Numbered from the stretch's first letter, positions 46,374 through 56,046 are shown. The stretch is 64,000 nt of DNA from JAWKRB01 sp041389885 (GCA_041389885.1 JAWKRB010000011.1:124001-188000); one strand, 5' to 3'. Made by a program: numbers and translations. Notes: generated by a model from the letters alone, not told the origin.

Positions 46374-47499
46374 AGGCCCTGATCCGCCTGCTGGCCATCG
46401 CGCGCAAGGAGCTGATCCAGCTGCGGCGAGACCGGCTCACCGGCGCGATGATGGTCGCGCTGCCGATCGCGCAGCTCCTGCTCTTCGGCTACGCGATCAA
46501 CACCGACGTGCGCCTCGCGCCCACCGTCGTCCTCGACGAGGACCGCTCCGCGGCGTCGCGAGACTTCGTGCGGCGCATGGAGGCCACGGGCTTCTACCGC
46601 GTGGTCGGCGCGGCCGAGACCCGCGACGACGTCGCGCGGGCGCTGCGGCAGGGCGAGGCGAGGGTCGCCGTGGTGTTCCCCGCGGGGTACAGCCGCGAGC
46701 TCGCGCGGGGGCGCACCTCGAGCGTGCAGGTCATCGTCGACGGCAGCGACCCCCAGACCGTCGCGAGCGCCTTGAACACCGCCGCGGGCTGACCGCCGAC
46801 CGCGGCGCGGCGATCGCCCTCGAGCGCCTCCAGCGCGCCGGGCTCCCCCCGGCGGCCCCGGCTCTCAGGCTCGAGACCAACACCTGGTACAACCCCGAGC
46901 AGCGCACCGCGGTCTTCGTCGTGCCGGGGCTCGTCGGGCTGATCCTCACGATGACCATGGTGATGCTCACGGCGATGGCCCTCGCCCGCGAGCGCGAGCG
47001 CGGCACCATGGAGCAGCTCATCGTGTCGCCCGTGCGCTCGGTCGAGCTGATCGTCGGCAAGATCGTGCCGTACATCGCCATCGGGTACGTGCAGATGACC
47101 CTGGTGTTCACCGTCGGGTCGCTGGTCTTTCGCGTGCCCATCGTCGGGTCGCTGGCGCTGGTCTACGCCATCGCCGCGCTGTTCATCGCCGCGAACCTCG
47201 CGCTCGGCCTGGCGTTCTCGGCGGTGGCGAAGACCCAGCAGCAGGCGATGCAGATGAGCTTCTTCTTCCTGCTCCCGAACATCCTGCTCTCGGGGTTCAT
47301 GTTCCCGTGGGAGGCGATGCCAGGCCCCGCCAGGGTGATCTCGCAGGCGCTGCCGCTCACGCACTTTCTCCGCATCATTCGCGCGATCGTGCTGCGCGGC
47401 GCGGGCTGGGGCGACGTCAAGGGCGAGGTCGTCGCCCTCGCCGTCCTCGTCGCCGCCCTGGTCGCGATGTCGACGCTGCGCTTCAAGAAGAAGCTCTAG
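46370..47499 (+). pseudogene. ABC-2 permease (YbhS-like), split by a one-base frameshift
   Basis: From GTG 46370 the first frame gives ~140 residues (MKALIRLLAIARKELIQLR, first transmembrane helix ALPIAQLLLFGYAI, then SVQVIVDGSDPQTVASALNT) and stops at 46790-46792. The next frame continues without a gap, reading LTADRGAAIALERL, NTWYNPEQRTAVFVVPGL and five more membrane segments, to TAG at 47497-47499. Together they make ~376 residues, the normal YbhS length. The break is at GGG 46786-46788, where a fourth G would restore the frame. A single-base deletion in the strain, or a sequencing error in a GC-rich run, would both explain it. Confidence 0.85.
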
Positions 47500-47513
47500 G
47501 AGCCGAGGGACCG

Positions 47514-48140
47514 ATGGGTAGACCCAGGAGCGACATCGACGAGCGCGTGCTCCGCGCGGCGGGGCAGCGCTTCTTGAACGACGGCGTCGACGGCGCCTCG
47601 CTGAGGGAGATCGCGCGCGACGCGGGCACCTCCGTCGGCATGGTGACCTACTACTTCCCGACCAAGGACTCGCTCTTCGCCGCGGTGGTCGAGCGGGCCT
47701 ACGCCGGCCTCCTCGATGACTTCGCCGCGGCCTTCGCGCCCGACGTCGACTTCGAGGCGCAGATCGCGCGGCTGCACCGCCGCGTCGCGGCGCTCACCGA
47801 GGAGGAGTTCCTCGTGATGCGCCTGGTGCTCCGCGAGCTGCTGCTGTCGTCACCCAGAACGCCCGCGCTCCTCGCGCGCTTCTCGCGCGGCCACATCCCC
47901 ATCGTGCTGGGCTCGATGCAGCAGGCCTACGCCGACGGGGCGATCCGCGGCGAGCTCCCGCCGGCGGCGGTGGTCCTGTCGCTGCTCACGACCGCCCTGG
48001 GCGTGCAGATCGCCGCGCGCCTCGTGGCGGGCCTCGGCCACGAGCCCTTCGCAAACCTCGACCCGCTGCGGCTCGCCGACTCCGTGCGAGAGCTGCTCTT
48101 TCGCGGCCTCGCCCCCCGCGGCGGGCGCGACGCCCCCTAA
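47514..48140 (+). CDS. TetR-family transcriptional regulator of the efflux operon
   Basis: 208 residues. N-terminal helix-turn-helix (VLRAAGQRFLNDGVDGASLREIARDAGTSVGMVTYYFPTKDSLF, positions about 12-55) has the invariant YYF/YxF TetR signature. The C-terminal ligand domain is all-helical. ATG 47514, GAGGGA upstream, 14 bp after the permease. Probably represses the HlyD/ABC operon in response to its substrate; the ligand is unknown. The operator could overlap the promoter at 44434-44463. Confidence 0.88.
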   Translation: MGRPRSDIDERVLRAAGQRFLNDGVDGASLREIARDAGTSVGMVTYYFPTKDSLFAAVVERAYAGLLDDFAAAFAPDVDFEAQIARLHRRVAALTEEEFLVMRLVLRELLLSSPRTPALLARFSRGHIPIVLGSMQQAYADGAIRGELPPAAVVLSLLTTALGVQIAARLVAGLGHEPFANLDPLRLADSVRELLFRGLAPRGGRDAP

Positions 48141-48191
48141 CCGCTCCCCGCGGGGCGCGTTCGCTGCGATACTCCCCCGCGGGACCCACGC

Positions 48192-49907
48192 ATGGCCGAC
48201 GTCGACACACCGATCTCTCGCGACGCCGCGTTGGCGCCGCGGCTCTCGAACCCCGGCGTCGAGCCCCCTCCCCCGAAGGCCCGCAGCGTGGGCCTCGAGA
48301 CCGAGCCCCGCGTGTGGCTCTACCCCTTCCTGCTGCTCACCAGCGCGTCGGCGCTGGTGCTCATCCTCGGGCGGCTGCTCGACGCCGACGGGCGCGGCGG
48401 CACGTTCTACACGCTCGGCGAGCTCTTTCGCGGAAAGACCGCCGACCCCACCGAGCTCAACGCCAACATCGGCGCCATCGTCACGGGCATCCTCGGCGTC
48501 GCCATCAGCGTCGTGGCCATCATCGTCGAGCTCGCGTCGAACCGGTACACCCACCGCATCACCGGGCTGTTCTTTCGCGCGCCGGTGAACTTCGCCGTGC
48601 TCGGCATCTTCGTCGTCTCGGGCATCCAGGGCATGTGGGTGGCCTACGGCGTGCGCTCGGATTTCACCCCGGTCTGGGGCACCGCGCTCTCGATGGCGCT
48701 GATGAGCCTCTCGCTGCTCCTGCTGCTGCCGTACTTCGCCTTCGTCTTCGACTTTCTCGACCCGCTGCGCATCGTGGCGCGCATTCGGGCGGAGACCCTG
48801 GGGGTGATCACCCGCGGCCCGCGGCTGCTGCTGATGGCGCGGATGAACACCGAGGCCGTGCAGCGCACCGCCGCCGACGGCGCCGAGCAGCTCGCCGACG
48901 TGGTGCTCAACGCGATGTCGAACCACGACGGCACCATCGCCGTCGCCGCGGTCAACGCGCTGGGCGACCTCGCCCACGACTACTCGGAGTCGAAGGCGTC
49001 GCTGCCCCTCGACTTCTTCATCATCGCCGACGAGATCGCCGCGAACCCCGACTTCGTGTCGATGGCGCCCGAGGTGCTGCAGTCGGTCAGCGCCGACCGC
49101 ACCTGGTTCGAGTTCAAGGTGCTGCGGCAGTACCAGCAGATCTACCAGAGCGCGCTGGGGTCGAACCGCGAGCTCTGCTACGTCGTCGCGATCCAGACGC
49201 GCTCCCTCGCGACGCACGCGCTCGAGATGCGCGACGAGCGCCTCGTCGACCTCTGCATCAAGTTCTTCAACACGTACTTTCGCGCCACGGTGAACGCGCG
49301 CGACGTGCGCACCGCGTACAACGTGTTCAACCAGTACCGGATCCTCGGCGAGGTGTGCATCCGCAAGGGCCTCGCGGCGCGCGCGCTCGAGGTCGCGAGG
49401 TACTTCAAGTACTACGGGCAGCTCGCGTTTCAGATGGAGCTCCCCTTCGTGCTCGAGACCGTGGCGCACGACCTCTGCACGCTCAACGAGCTGGCCTTCG
49501 ACCTCTCGAGCGACGTGCGCGAGGCGCTGCTGCGGATCTTTCTCCAGGTCGACAAGGAGGGAGAGGGCGCCACGCAGGAGGCCTCGCTGCGCGGCGTGCG
49601 CAAGGCGCAGGTGAAGCTCGCGACGTACTACCTCGTGCACGACGACGAGGTCGCCGCCCGCAGGGTCTTCGACGACATGCGGCAGGAGCAGCCCGCGCGA
49701 CTCGCGTCTATCCGCGACGAGCTGCTCGGGGTGACCTCGCCGCAGTTCTGGGAGATCACCGACCGCGGCAAGAACTTCGACTACATCCCGCCGGAGCGGA
49801 AGGAGAAGCTGCTGGTGTTCTTCGACTGGTTCACGCCGGCGCTGCCCCCGCCCCGGCTGGGGCGGGCGAGCGCGGCGCGGGCCGACGACGCGACGATCGA
49901 GCCGTAG
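48192..49907 (+). CDS. DUF2254-like membrane protein
   Basis: 571 residues with four N-terminal hydrophobic segments (about 41-60, 93-115, 130-150, 160-185) and a long cytoplasmic or periplasmic helical C-terminal part of ~380 residues containing AVNALGDLAHDYSESKASL and AYNVFNQYRILGEVCIRKGL. The general layout fits predicted membrane proteins of the DUF2254 type, but I am not certain. The last 77 bp overlap the convergent TPR lipoprotein. Confidence 0.6.
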   Translation: MADVDTPISRDAALAPRLSNPGVEPPPPKARSVGLETEPRVWLYPFLLLTSASALVLILGRLLDADGRGGTFYTLGELFRGKTADPTELNANIGAIVTGILGVAISVVAIIVELASNRYTHRITGLFFRAPVNFAVLGIFVVSGIQGMWVAYGVRSDFTPVWGTALSMALMSLSLLLLLPYFAFVFDFLDPLRIVARIRAETLGVITRGPRLLLMARMNTEAVQRTAADGAEQLADVVLNAMSNHDGTIAVAAVNALGDLAHDYSESKASLPLDFFIIADEIAANPDFVSMAPEVLQSVSADRTWFEFKVLRQYQQIYQSALGSNRELCYVVAIQTRSLATHALEMRDERLVDLCIKFFNTYFRATVNARDVRTAYNVFNQYRILGEVCIRKGLAARALEVARYFKYYGQLAFQMELPFVLETVAHDLCTLNELAFDLSSDVREALLRIFLQVDKEGEGATQEASLRGVRKAQVKLATYYLVHDDEVAARRVFDDMRQEQPARLASIRDELLGVTSPQFWEITDRGKNFDYIPPERKEKLLVFFDWFTPALPPPRLGRASAARADDATIEP

Positions 49908-51237
49908 CGCCGGCGTCGCGGGCGTCGGGGAGGTCGTCGTCGGCGTCGTCCATCGCGTGGGGGTCGATGGCCAGGGCCGCGGCGCGCTCAGAGGCGGCCC
50001 GCGCGGCGTCGCCGAGCTGGGCGTAGACCACGCTGGCGATAGCGTGGAGCTCCGCGGTGTTCCACTCCGTCAGCAGCGTCGCGTCGACGACGGCGCGGGC
50101 GTCGGCGTAGCGGCCGTTGCGGGTGAGCGCGCGGGCGTACCGCACCTGCGCCTCGCCGCCCGGGCGCGCGGCGCGGTCGAGGGTCGCGAGCTCGAGCGCG
50201 CGCGGGGGGTCGTGCTTGAGAAAGAACGCGATGGCGTGGCCCGCGGTCGCCTCGGGAAAGCGCGCCGCGCGGCGGTCATACACGGCCCGCGCCTCGCGCA
50301 CGAGGGCCGCCGCGCGCGCGGTCTGGCCGCGCCTGGCCTCAAGGTCCGCGAGCTGGTCCATGAACTCGGGGTCGCCGGTGCGCGCGACGAGGTCGGCGTA
50401 CATCAGCCGCGCCTCCTCGTGGCGCCCGAGCCACGCGAGCACCTCGGCGACGTGCTCCTCCAGGGCCCACGACCCCGGTCGCAGCCGCAGCGCGTCTCGA
50501 AAGCGCGCGAGGGCGTCGTCGAGGCGTCCGCGGTCGGTCTCCATCATCCCGCGCACCATGCGGAGCCACGCGCGGCTCTCCACGGGCTCCTCCTCGGCGA
50601 GGCGCTGGGCCTCGTCGAGGAGCGTGGTCGCGCGGTCGAAGTGGTTGGTCTTCCACTCGAGCTGCGCGAGCGCGACGACGCGGCTCACGCTGCGCCGCTG
50701 CGCGAGGAGGTCGAGGTACATGCGCCGGGCCTCGGGGTAGCGGCCGCTGTGGTACGCGACGTCGGCCCTGAGCGACGCGATGGCCTCGCGCTGCGGGGCC
50801 GAGACGATCACCCAGCGCTCGACCCGCGCGAGGTCCTCCTCGACGCGCAGCACGCGGTGCACGGCGTAGTTGAAGTTCGCGCGGGTGAGCAGCGGTCCGG
50901 CGCCGTCGGGGGCGCGCTGAAACGCGCGGGTCAGGGCGTCTTCGGCGCGTCCGTAGTCGTCGTAGTCGCCGCTGAGGCGGGCGCGCTGTAGGTAGAGGAT
51001 CGCGGCGTGCTCGAGGTCGAGCCAGTTGTCGGCGCGGGCCGCGGCCATGCGCTCATGACCGCGCACCCGGTCGTCGATCTCGGCGATGCGACGATCGTGC
51101 GCGCTGGGGCGTCGCGCGGCGGGCCGGGGGTCAGCCGCGCGGGCCACGTCGGCCGCGGGGGCGCGCCGGGGCGTCGGTCGCGCGTCTCGTCGACACGCGA
51201 GCAGGCCCAGGGTCAGCAGGAGGAGGGGGCTACGCAT
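49831..51237 (-). CDS. TPR-repeat lipoprotein
   Basis: 468 residues from ATG 51237. Lipobox LLAC, a Pro/Ala/Arg-rich linker, then about eight TPR-like motifs (ALTRAFQRAPDGAGPLLTRANF; RARLMYADLV-type helices; LGRHEEARLMYADLV; NGRYADARAVVDATLL). The C-terminus has an Asp cluster (DDADDDLPDARD). Function unknown; a periplasmic scaffold is plausible. The 3' end overlaps the convergent membrane-protein gene by 77 bp. Confidence 0.72.
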   Translation of the reverse strand: MRSPLLLLTLGLLACRRDARPTPRRAPAADVARAADPRPAARRPSAHDRRIAEIDDRVRGHERMAAARADNWLDLEHAAILYLQRARLSGDYDDYGRAEDALTRAFQRAPDGAGPLLTRANFNYAVHRVLRVEEDLARVERWVIVSAPQREAIASLRADVAYHSGRYPEARRMYLDLLAQRRSVSRVVALAQLEWKTNHFDRATTLLDEAQRLAEEEPVESRAWLRMVRGMMETDRGRLDDALARFRDALRLRPGSWALEEHVAEVLAWLGRHEEARLMYADLVARTGDPEFMDQLADLEARRGQTARAAALVREARAVYDRRAARFPEATAGHAIAFFLKHDPPRALELATLDRAARPGGEAQVRYARALTRNGRYADARAVVDATLLTEWNTAELHAIASVVYAQLGDAARAASERAAALAIDPHAMDDADDDLPDARDAGATARSSRRRPAPRSPAPAGAGAAPA

Positions 51238-51258
51238 GGGCGGGGGCCGAGGCCCCGC

Positions 51259-52332
51259 TCAGCGGTGCGCGGGCGCGAGGTAGGGGAAGGTCGTGAGGAA
51301 CGCGACGTCGTTGCGCGGCGGGTTGAGCGGCAGGCCCGCGAGGGTCGTCGCGCTGCAGGTCCCCATGCCGCACGTGCCGCTGCCCAGGCGGAGGAACAGC
51401 ACGCCGAGGGTCACGTCGATCACCGGGTCGCTCAGCAGACGCCCGTTGGGGAAGCCCGCGGCGACCGAGGTGTCGATGTTGATCACGTCGTTCGGCACGA
51501 CGAGGCTGGCGACGGTGCGCCCGGGCGCGTACTCCTGGCCGAGGCACGACGGGAGGCCGTTGATCATCGTCGTCATCGAGCAGGGCGCGAGGCCGAGCTG
51601 GGTGAAGTCGTCGTCGAGGGCGCCGTGGAGGGCCGTGAGGGTCGTGATGAAATCGCCCGCGAAGGCCATGTCGCCCGCCGGGTCGGCGTCGTTGTACGCG
51701 TTCTTGCGGGCGGAGCCGACGAGCGCCGTCGACACCGCGGGCATGCCCATGCGGTCGACCCGACGGAACATCGTCGGCGGGTCGTTGCGGAAGTTCACGT
51801 TGCCGCAGACGCCGCCGCCGCTGGGGCCGGCGTGGGGGCAGTGCGTGCCGGGGTCACCCATCGCGGGGGAGCCGCCGTGGTACACGCGGCAGCCGAGGGT
51901 GTTGCCCGAGGTGTCGCCGGTCATGCCCGCGGGCCACATGGCCTGCGTGCAGTACGCGTTGCACTCGTTCATGTCGGCGTACTGCGCGTTGGCGCCGGTG
52001 CAGTTCATCATCGTCTGCGTGCAGTACGCGAGGCAGCTCGCGCTCACGCCGGCGTCGGTGGCGACGGGCACGTCGGTGGGCGCGGGCACGTCGGTGGGCG
52101 CGGGCACGTCGGTGGCGACGGGCACGTCGGTGGGCGCGGGCACGTCGGTGGCGACGGGCACGTCGGTGGGCGCAGGCGCGTCGGTGGCCGGCGCGTCGGC
52201 GGCCGGCGCGTCGGTGGCCTGCACGTCGGTGGCGACGGCGGCGTCTTGCGCGGGGGCGGGGTCGCTGCTGCAGCCGACCACGAAGGCCGAGGCGCTGACG
52301 ACGGCGGAGAGGATCCAGTAGTTGCGATTCAT
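51259..52332 (-). CDS. DUF4331-type secreted lipoprotein with repeat linker and Cys-rich middle
   Basis: 357 residues from ATG 52332, with GGGAG 7 bases upstream. Lipobox VVGC, then an Asp/Ala/Pro/Thr linker of TDVPVA/TDVPAP repeats (about residues 30-95), a Cys-rich segment (CLAYCTQTMMNC, NECNAYCTQAMW), and a C-terminal DUF4331-like domain (DVINIDTSVAAGFPNGR, VIDVTLGVLFLRLG). The gene at 52350 encodes a second, shorter DUF4331-type protein, and the two are 17 bp apart on the same strand. Confidence 0.75.
   Translation of the reverse strand: MNRNYWILSAVVSASAFVVGCSSDPAPAQDAAVATDVQATDAPAADAPATDAPAPTDVPVATDVPAPTDVPVATDVPAPTDVPAPTDVPVATDAGVSASCLAYCTQTMMNCTGANAQYADMNECNAYCTQAMWPAGMTGDTSGNTLGCRVYHGGSPAMGDPGTHCPHAGPSGGGVCGNVNFRNDPPTMFRRVDRMGMPAVSTALVGSARKNAYNDADPAGDMAFAGDFITTLTALHGALDDDFTQLGLAPCSMTTMINGLPSCLGQEYAPGRTVASLVVPNDVINIDTSVAAGFPNGRLLSDPVIDVTLGVLFLRLGSGTCGMGTCSATTLAGLPLNPPRNDVAFLTTFPYLAPAHR
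52054..52247 (-). repeat. Tandem repeats encoding TDVPVA/TDVPAP linker
   Basis: Alternating 18-bp units in the DUF4331 lipoprotein, near-identical at the DNA level, encoding an acidic Pro-rich linker. Same design as the stalk of the lipoprotein at 14372, but with a different sequence. Confidence 0.8.
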
Positions 52333-52349
52333 CTTGATCTCCCGCTCCT

Positions 52350-53045
52350 TCACGAGCCGATGCGCGAGGTGGTGGCCCAGACCTTGAGCGTCGTGGTCCC
52401 CATGCCCTGGACCGCGCTCACCGGGACCTCGACGACGATCGCGGAGGAGTTCTTCCCCGCGAAGAAGTCACGGTCGCTGGTCATACGAACGCCCATGCCC
52501 GCGGGGGCCGTGCCAGCCATCGCGAGGGTCTCGCGAAAGCCCTGGAGGTCGAAGAAGAACGCGTCGTCGCGGAGGCCGACGAAGGTCTGCACCGCGCCGT
52601 AGGTGCGCTGGTGCTCGACCGGCGCGATCTGCGCGCCGCTGACGCCGGGGAGCCCCTCCCAGCGGACGAAGCAGTTGCGGTTGGTCGAGTCGGTCGCGAA
52701 GCGCGCCGTGATCGTGTGCTCGGGCAGCGCGTCGCCGGTGTTGTCGATGTGAATCGAGTACAGCACGTCGCGGTCGCACGGCACCGCCTGCGTGGGAGAC
52801 GGCGCGACCGGACCCGCGTACGAGAGCACCATCACCAGGGACTGCGAGGTCCCCGTGCCGCGGTGCCAGGCGAAGAGGTCGGCGATGTCTGCGTTGCGGT
52901 CGGCCGCCATGCTCGAGGCGGGGTCGGTGCGAGCCGGGGGATCGAGGTGGTCCGCCGCGTGGCTGCGGCTGCCCCGAATCGCAAGCCCGCCCGCGGTGGC
53001 GAGGCCGGCTGCGACCACGAGGGCCAATGTTCGACGACGATTCAT
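52350..53045 (-). CDS. DUF4331-domain exported protein
   Basis: 231 residues from ATG 53045, chosen because GGAG lies six bases upstream; an earlier in-frame ATG at 53057 has none. Tat/Sec-like signal (MNRRRTLALVVAAGLATAGG; RRR could be a Tat motif). The mature part (ADHLDPPARTDPASSMAADRNADIADLFAWHR and FFFDLQGFRETLAMA) carries the DUF4331 core seen across Bacteria. The substrate and role are unknown. Upstream are 217 bp with no gene; the ftsZ stop lies beyond them. Confidence 0.78.
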   Translation of the reverse strand: MNRRRTLALVVAAGLATAGGLAIRGSRSHAADHLDPPARTDPASSMAADRNADIADLFAWHRGTGTSQSLVMVLSYAGPVAPSPTQAVPCDRDVLYSIHIDNTGDALPEHTITARFATDSTNRNCFVRWEGLPGVSGAQIAPVEHQRTYGAVQTFVGLRDDAFFFDLQGFRETLAMAGTAPAGMGVRMTSDRDFFAGKNSSAIVVEVPVSAVQGMGTTTLKVWATTSRIGS

Positions 53046-53262
53046 CAACAACTCCATGTTGTGAGGTGAAAGCTTGCGGGCGCAGTCGCCAGACACCACC
53101 CGCAGGGGGCTCTACGACTGCCAGTCCGCCTCTGGATGTGACTGATCGCACGGGTCGGCGAAGAATGCACGTTGTTCGCCGTCACACGTCCCGGCGGATC
53201 GTGACACGAGCTGCGGGGGCGTTCACGCTTCGTGCGGTGAGTGCGAAGGGGCGGCTCAGGGC

Positions 53263-54540
53263 TCAGCCCTCGTGGTGCCCGCCGCTCTTGCGGAGAAAGG
53301 CCGGGAGGTCCCACTCGTCGTCGCGAAAGTCGGCGGTGGGGGCGTTGGACGGGGGCCGACGGCTCTGCGGGCCGGGCTGCGAGGGGGCCGGGACGCTGCC
53401 CCGGGTGCGACCTTCGCCCACCGCCATCTGCTTCGGGATCGACGGCAGCTGCATCGCTCCGGTCATCTTCGGGCCGGCGTAGCTGGGGTTGTGCATCCGC
53501 CCCCCGTTCATCGTCATGGGGTTCAGGATCTGGTTCGACACCTGCGCGACCCTGGCCTCGACGTTGTGCTCGCTGCGGCCGAAGCCCGTCGCGATGACGG
53601 TCACCTTGATCATGTCCCGCATGTCGGGGTTGATCACGGCGCCGAAGATGATGTTCGCGTCCTCGTGGGCCTCGTCCATGATCAGCGTGGCGGCCTCGTT
53701 GACCTCCTGCAGCCGCATGTCCGGCCCGCCCATGAAGTTCAGGAGGATCCCGGTCGCGCCCTGCACCGACATGTTGTCGAGCAGCGGCGAGTTGATCGCG
53801 GCGTGCGCGGCGTCGATGGCCCGGCGGTCGCCGCGGCCGTAGCCGATGCCCATGAGCGCCATGCCCATGCTCGACATGATGGTCTTCACGTCGGCGAAAT
53901 CGACGTTCACCACGCCGTTCTGCTGGATGAGGTCAGAGATCCCCTGCACCGCGTTCACCAGCACCTCGTCGGCCTTGCGAAACGAGTCCGCGAAGGTGAG
54001 CGTGGCGTCTTCGAGGGTGAGCAGCTTGCCGTTGGGGATGGTGATCAGCGTGTCGACGTGGTTGGCCAGCTCCTCGAGGCCGAGGTCGGCGAACTTCGAG
54101 CGGCGACGGCCCTCGAAGGGAAAGGGCTTCGAGACCACGCCCACGGTGAGCGCGCCGAGGTCCCGCGCGACCTGCGCGATGACCGGCGCCGCGCCGGTGC
54201 CCGTGCCGCCGCCCATGCCCGCGGTCACGAAGACCATGTCGGCGCCCTGGAGGTGCTCCTGAATGAGCTGGATGTCCTCCATCGCGGCCTTCTTGCCCAC
54301 CTCGGGGCTGGCGCCGGCGCCGAGGCCCTTGGTGAGCGAGCGACCGAGCTGAATCTTGAGGTCGGCGGGGTTGGCGTTGAGCGCCTGCACGTCGGTGTTG
54401 GCGACCACGAACTCCACGTCCGCGACGCCGGCCTCGATCATGTTGCGAATCGCGTTGCCGCCCGCGCCGCCGACGCCCACCACCTTGATGCGCGCCGCTG
54501 CGAAATTACCTTCGTCACCGAGATCAAACGAGAGACCCAT
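53263..54540 (-). CDS. ftsZ: Cell division GTPase FtsZ
   Basis: Forms the Z-ring. 425 residues, start with ideal GGGAGGA upstream. GTP-binding tubulin signature GGGTGTGAAPV near 108, T7 loop NVDFADVKTIM, and a C-terminal conserved peptide DDEWDLPAFLRK that would bind FtsA. A ~70-residue Pro/Arg-rich linker precedes the tail. It is the last gene of ftsQ-ftsA-ftsZ here; 63 bp separate it from ftsA. Confidence 0.97.
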   Translation of the reverse strand: MGLSFDLGDEGNFAAARIKVVGVGGAGGNAIRNMIEAGVADVEFVVANTDVQALNANPADLKIQLGRSLTKGLGAGASPEVGKKAAMEDIQLIQEHLQGADMVFVTAGMGGGTGTGAAPVIAQVARDLGALTVGVVSKPFPFEGRRRSKFADLGLEELANHVDTLITIPNGKLLTLEDATLTFADSFRKADEVLVNAVQGISDLIQQNGVVNVDFADVKTIMSSMGMALMGIGYGRGDRRAIDAAHAAINSPLLDNMSVQGATGILLNFMGGPDMRLQEVNEAATLIMDEAHEDANIIFGAVINPDMRDMIKVTVIATGFGRSEHNVEARVAQVSNQILNPMTMNGGRMHNPSYAGPKMTGAMQLPSIPKQMAVGEGRTRGSVPAPSQPGPQSRRPPSNAPTADFRDDEWDLPAFLRKSGGHHEG

Positions 54541-54603
54541 GGAATCCTCCCACTGCTTTCTGCGCGGCGTCGGGAGCCATCACCTCCGTGCGCCGCAGAC
54601 CGT

Positions 54604-55866
54604 TCAGACCACTTCTTTCAACCAGCCCATGAACCGAGCCCAGAAGCCCGCGTGGGTCTCGCCCGCGCGCATCAGCCCCGGACCCTTCATCTCTCGCGCG
54701 TCCTCCGGCATCCGGGGGACCGTCACCGGCCGCTCGGCGCCGTACTTCAACAGCCCCACCGCGGTCGCCATCGCCGGGCTGCGGACCATCTCCACCATCC
54801 CGCCGACCCCCGTGGGCAGGCCCTTGCGAATCGGCAGCTCGAGCACCTGCTCGGCGAGCTCCGCGGTCGCCTCGAGCTGCGACGCGCCGCCCGTCACCAC
54901 CACGCCCGCGCCGACGCGCTCGTAGTAGCCGCTCTCCTCGAGCACCCGGCGCACGAGCTGAAAGATCTCCTCCATGCGCGGCTCGATGATCGACGCGAGG
55001 TACATCCGCGGGATCTGCCGCGCCGAGCGGCCGCCCACCCCCGGCACCTCGATGGAGTCTTCGGGGTCGGCGAGGCTCGCCAGGGCGCAGCCGTGCCGCA
55101 CCTTGATCCGCTCGGCCTCGTTGATCGGCGTGCGGAGCCCCTGCGCGATGTCGCTCGTGAGCAGCATCCCCCCGATGGGGATGACCGCCGTGTGCACCAG
55201 CGCCCCGCTCACGTACACCACCACGTCGGTGGTGCCGCCGCCGATGTCGACCAGCACGACGCCGATCTCCTTCTCGTCCTCGGTGAGCACGGCCTCGGCG
55301 CTCGCCAGGGGCTCGAGCACCAGCTCGGCGACGTGGAGGCCGCAGCGCTCGGCGCACTTGCGCACGTTCTGCACGCTGGGCGCCGCGGCGGTCACCAGGT
55401 GCACCCGCGCCTCCATGCGAACGCCCGACATGCCCACGGGCTCGCGCACGCCGTCTTGCAGGTCGACGATGTACTCCTGCGGGAGCACGTGGAGCACCTC
55501 GCGGTCGGCGGGCATCGAGATGCGCCGCGCCTGATCGAGCACGCGCTCGACGTCCTCCGACGCCACCTCGTGGTTCGTGATCGCCACGATGCCGTGCGAG
55601 TTCACGCCGCGCACGTGCGAGCCCGCGACGCCCACGAACACGGTCGCGATCTCGACGCCCGCGACGTTGCCCGCCTGCTCCACCGCCTCGCGGATGGACC
55701 CGACGGTGCTCTCGATGTTCACCACGACGCCCTTGCGAAGACCCTTCGACTTCGCTTGACCGACCCCCGTGATGTTGATGCCGTCGTGGTCGACTTCCCC
55801 CACGACCGCGCAGGTCTTGGTGGTGCCGATGTCGAGTCCGACGATGATGTCTCCGGGTTTTGCCAT
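54604..55866 (-). CDS. ftsA: Cell division protein FtsA
   Basis: Actin-like membrane anchor for FtsZ. 420 residues from ATG 55866. Phosphate-1 motif GLDIGTTKTC near 9, phosphate-2 VVLVDIGGGTTDVVV near 203, adenosine motif VVVTGGASQLEATAEL, and a C-terminal amphipathic helix (FWARFMGWLKEVV) for membrane binding. The SHS2/1C domain lies between. Divergent features: none apparent. Follows ftsQ after 180 bp that contain a small perfect hairpin. Confidence 0.96.
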   Translation of the reverse strand: MAKPGDIIVGLDIGTTKTCAVVGEVDHDGINITGVGQAKSKGLRKGVVVNIESTVGSIREAVEQAGNVAGVEIATVFVGVAGSHVRGVNSHGIVAITNHEVASEDVERVLDQARRISMPADREVLHVLPQEYIVDLQDGVREPVGMSGVRMEARVHLVTAAAPSVQNVRKCAERCGLHVAELVLEPLASAEAVLTEDEKEIGVVLVDIGGGTTDVVVYVSGALVHTAVIPIGGMLLTSDIAQGLRTPINEAERIKVRHGCALASLADPEDSIEVPGVGGRSARQIPRMYLASIIEPRMEEIFQLVRRVLEESGYYERVGAGVVVTGGASQLEATAELAEQVLELPIRKGLPTGVGGMVEMVRSPAMATAVGLLKYGAERPVTVPRMPEDAREMKGPGLMRAGETHAGFWARFMGWLKEVV

Positions 55867-55906
55867 GACCGATGCCGGGCGATGCCACAGGGTCCCGGAC
55901 CGCCCC

Positions 55907-55926
55907 AAAATCTCCGCAGAGATTTT
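55907..55926. promoter_or_regulatory. Perfect AT-rich inverted repeat between ftsQ and ftsA
   Basis: An 8-bp perfect inverted repeat AAAATCTC / GAGATTTT around a four-base CGCA loop, 41 bp upstream of the ftsA start. Its AT-rich arms are striking in a ~70% GC genome. It could be an operator, an RNA hairpin or part of a promoter; sequence alone does not decide. Confidence 0.45.
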
Positions 55927-56046
55927 CTCGCGCGCCCCGTCGATTCAGGCCCCGCCGCTCGGCGCTCGCCGCCGCCGGCCCGCACACTGAACGCATGAGC
56001 CCGAGTCACGAGAGCGCGGCCTCGGCGCGCCCCGGCTCCGCCCGCG

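Noticed and set aside
46921..47499. Independent small membrane protein of 192 residues
   Set aside because: Its frame continues upstream without interruption to about 46789 and completes the truncated permease, so it is the second half of a split gene.
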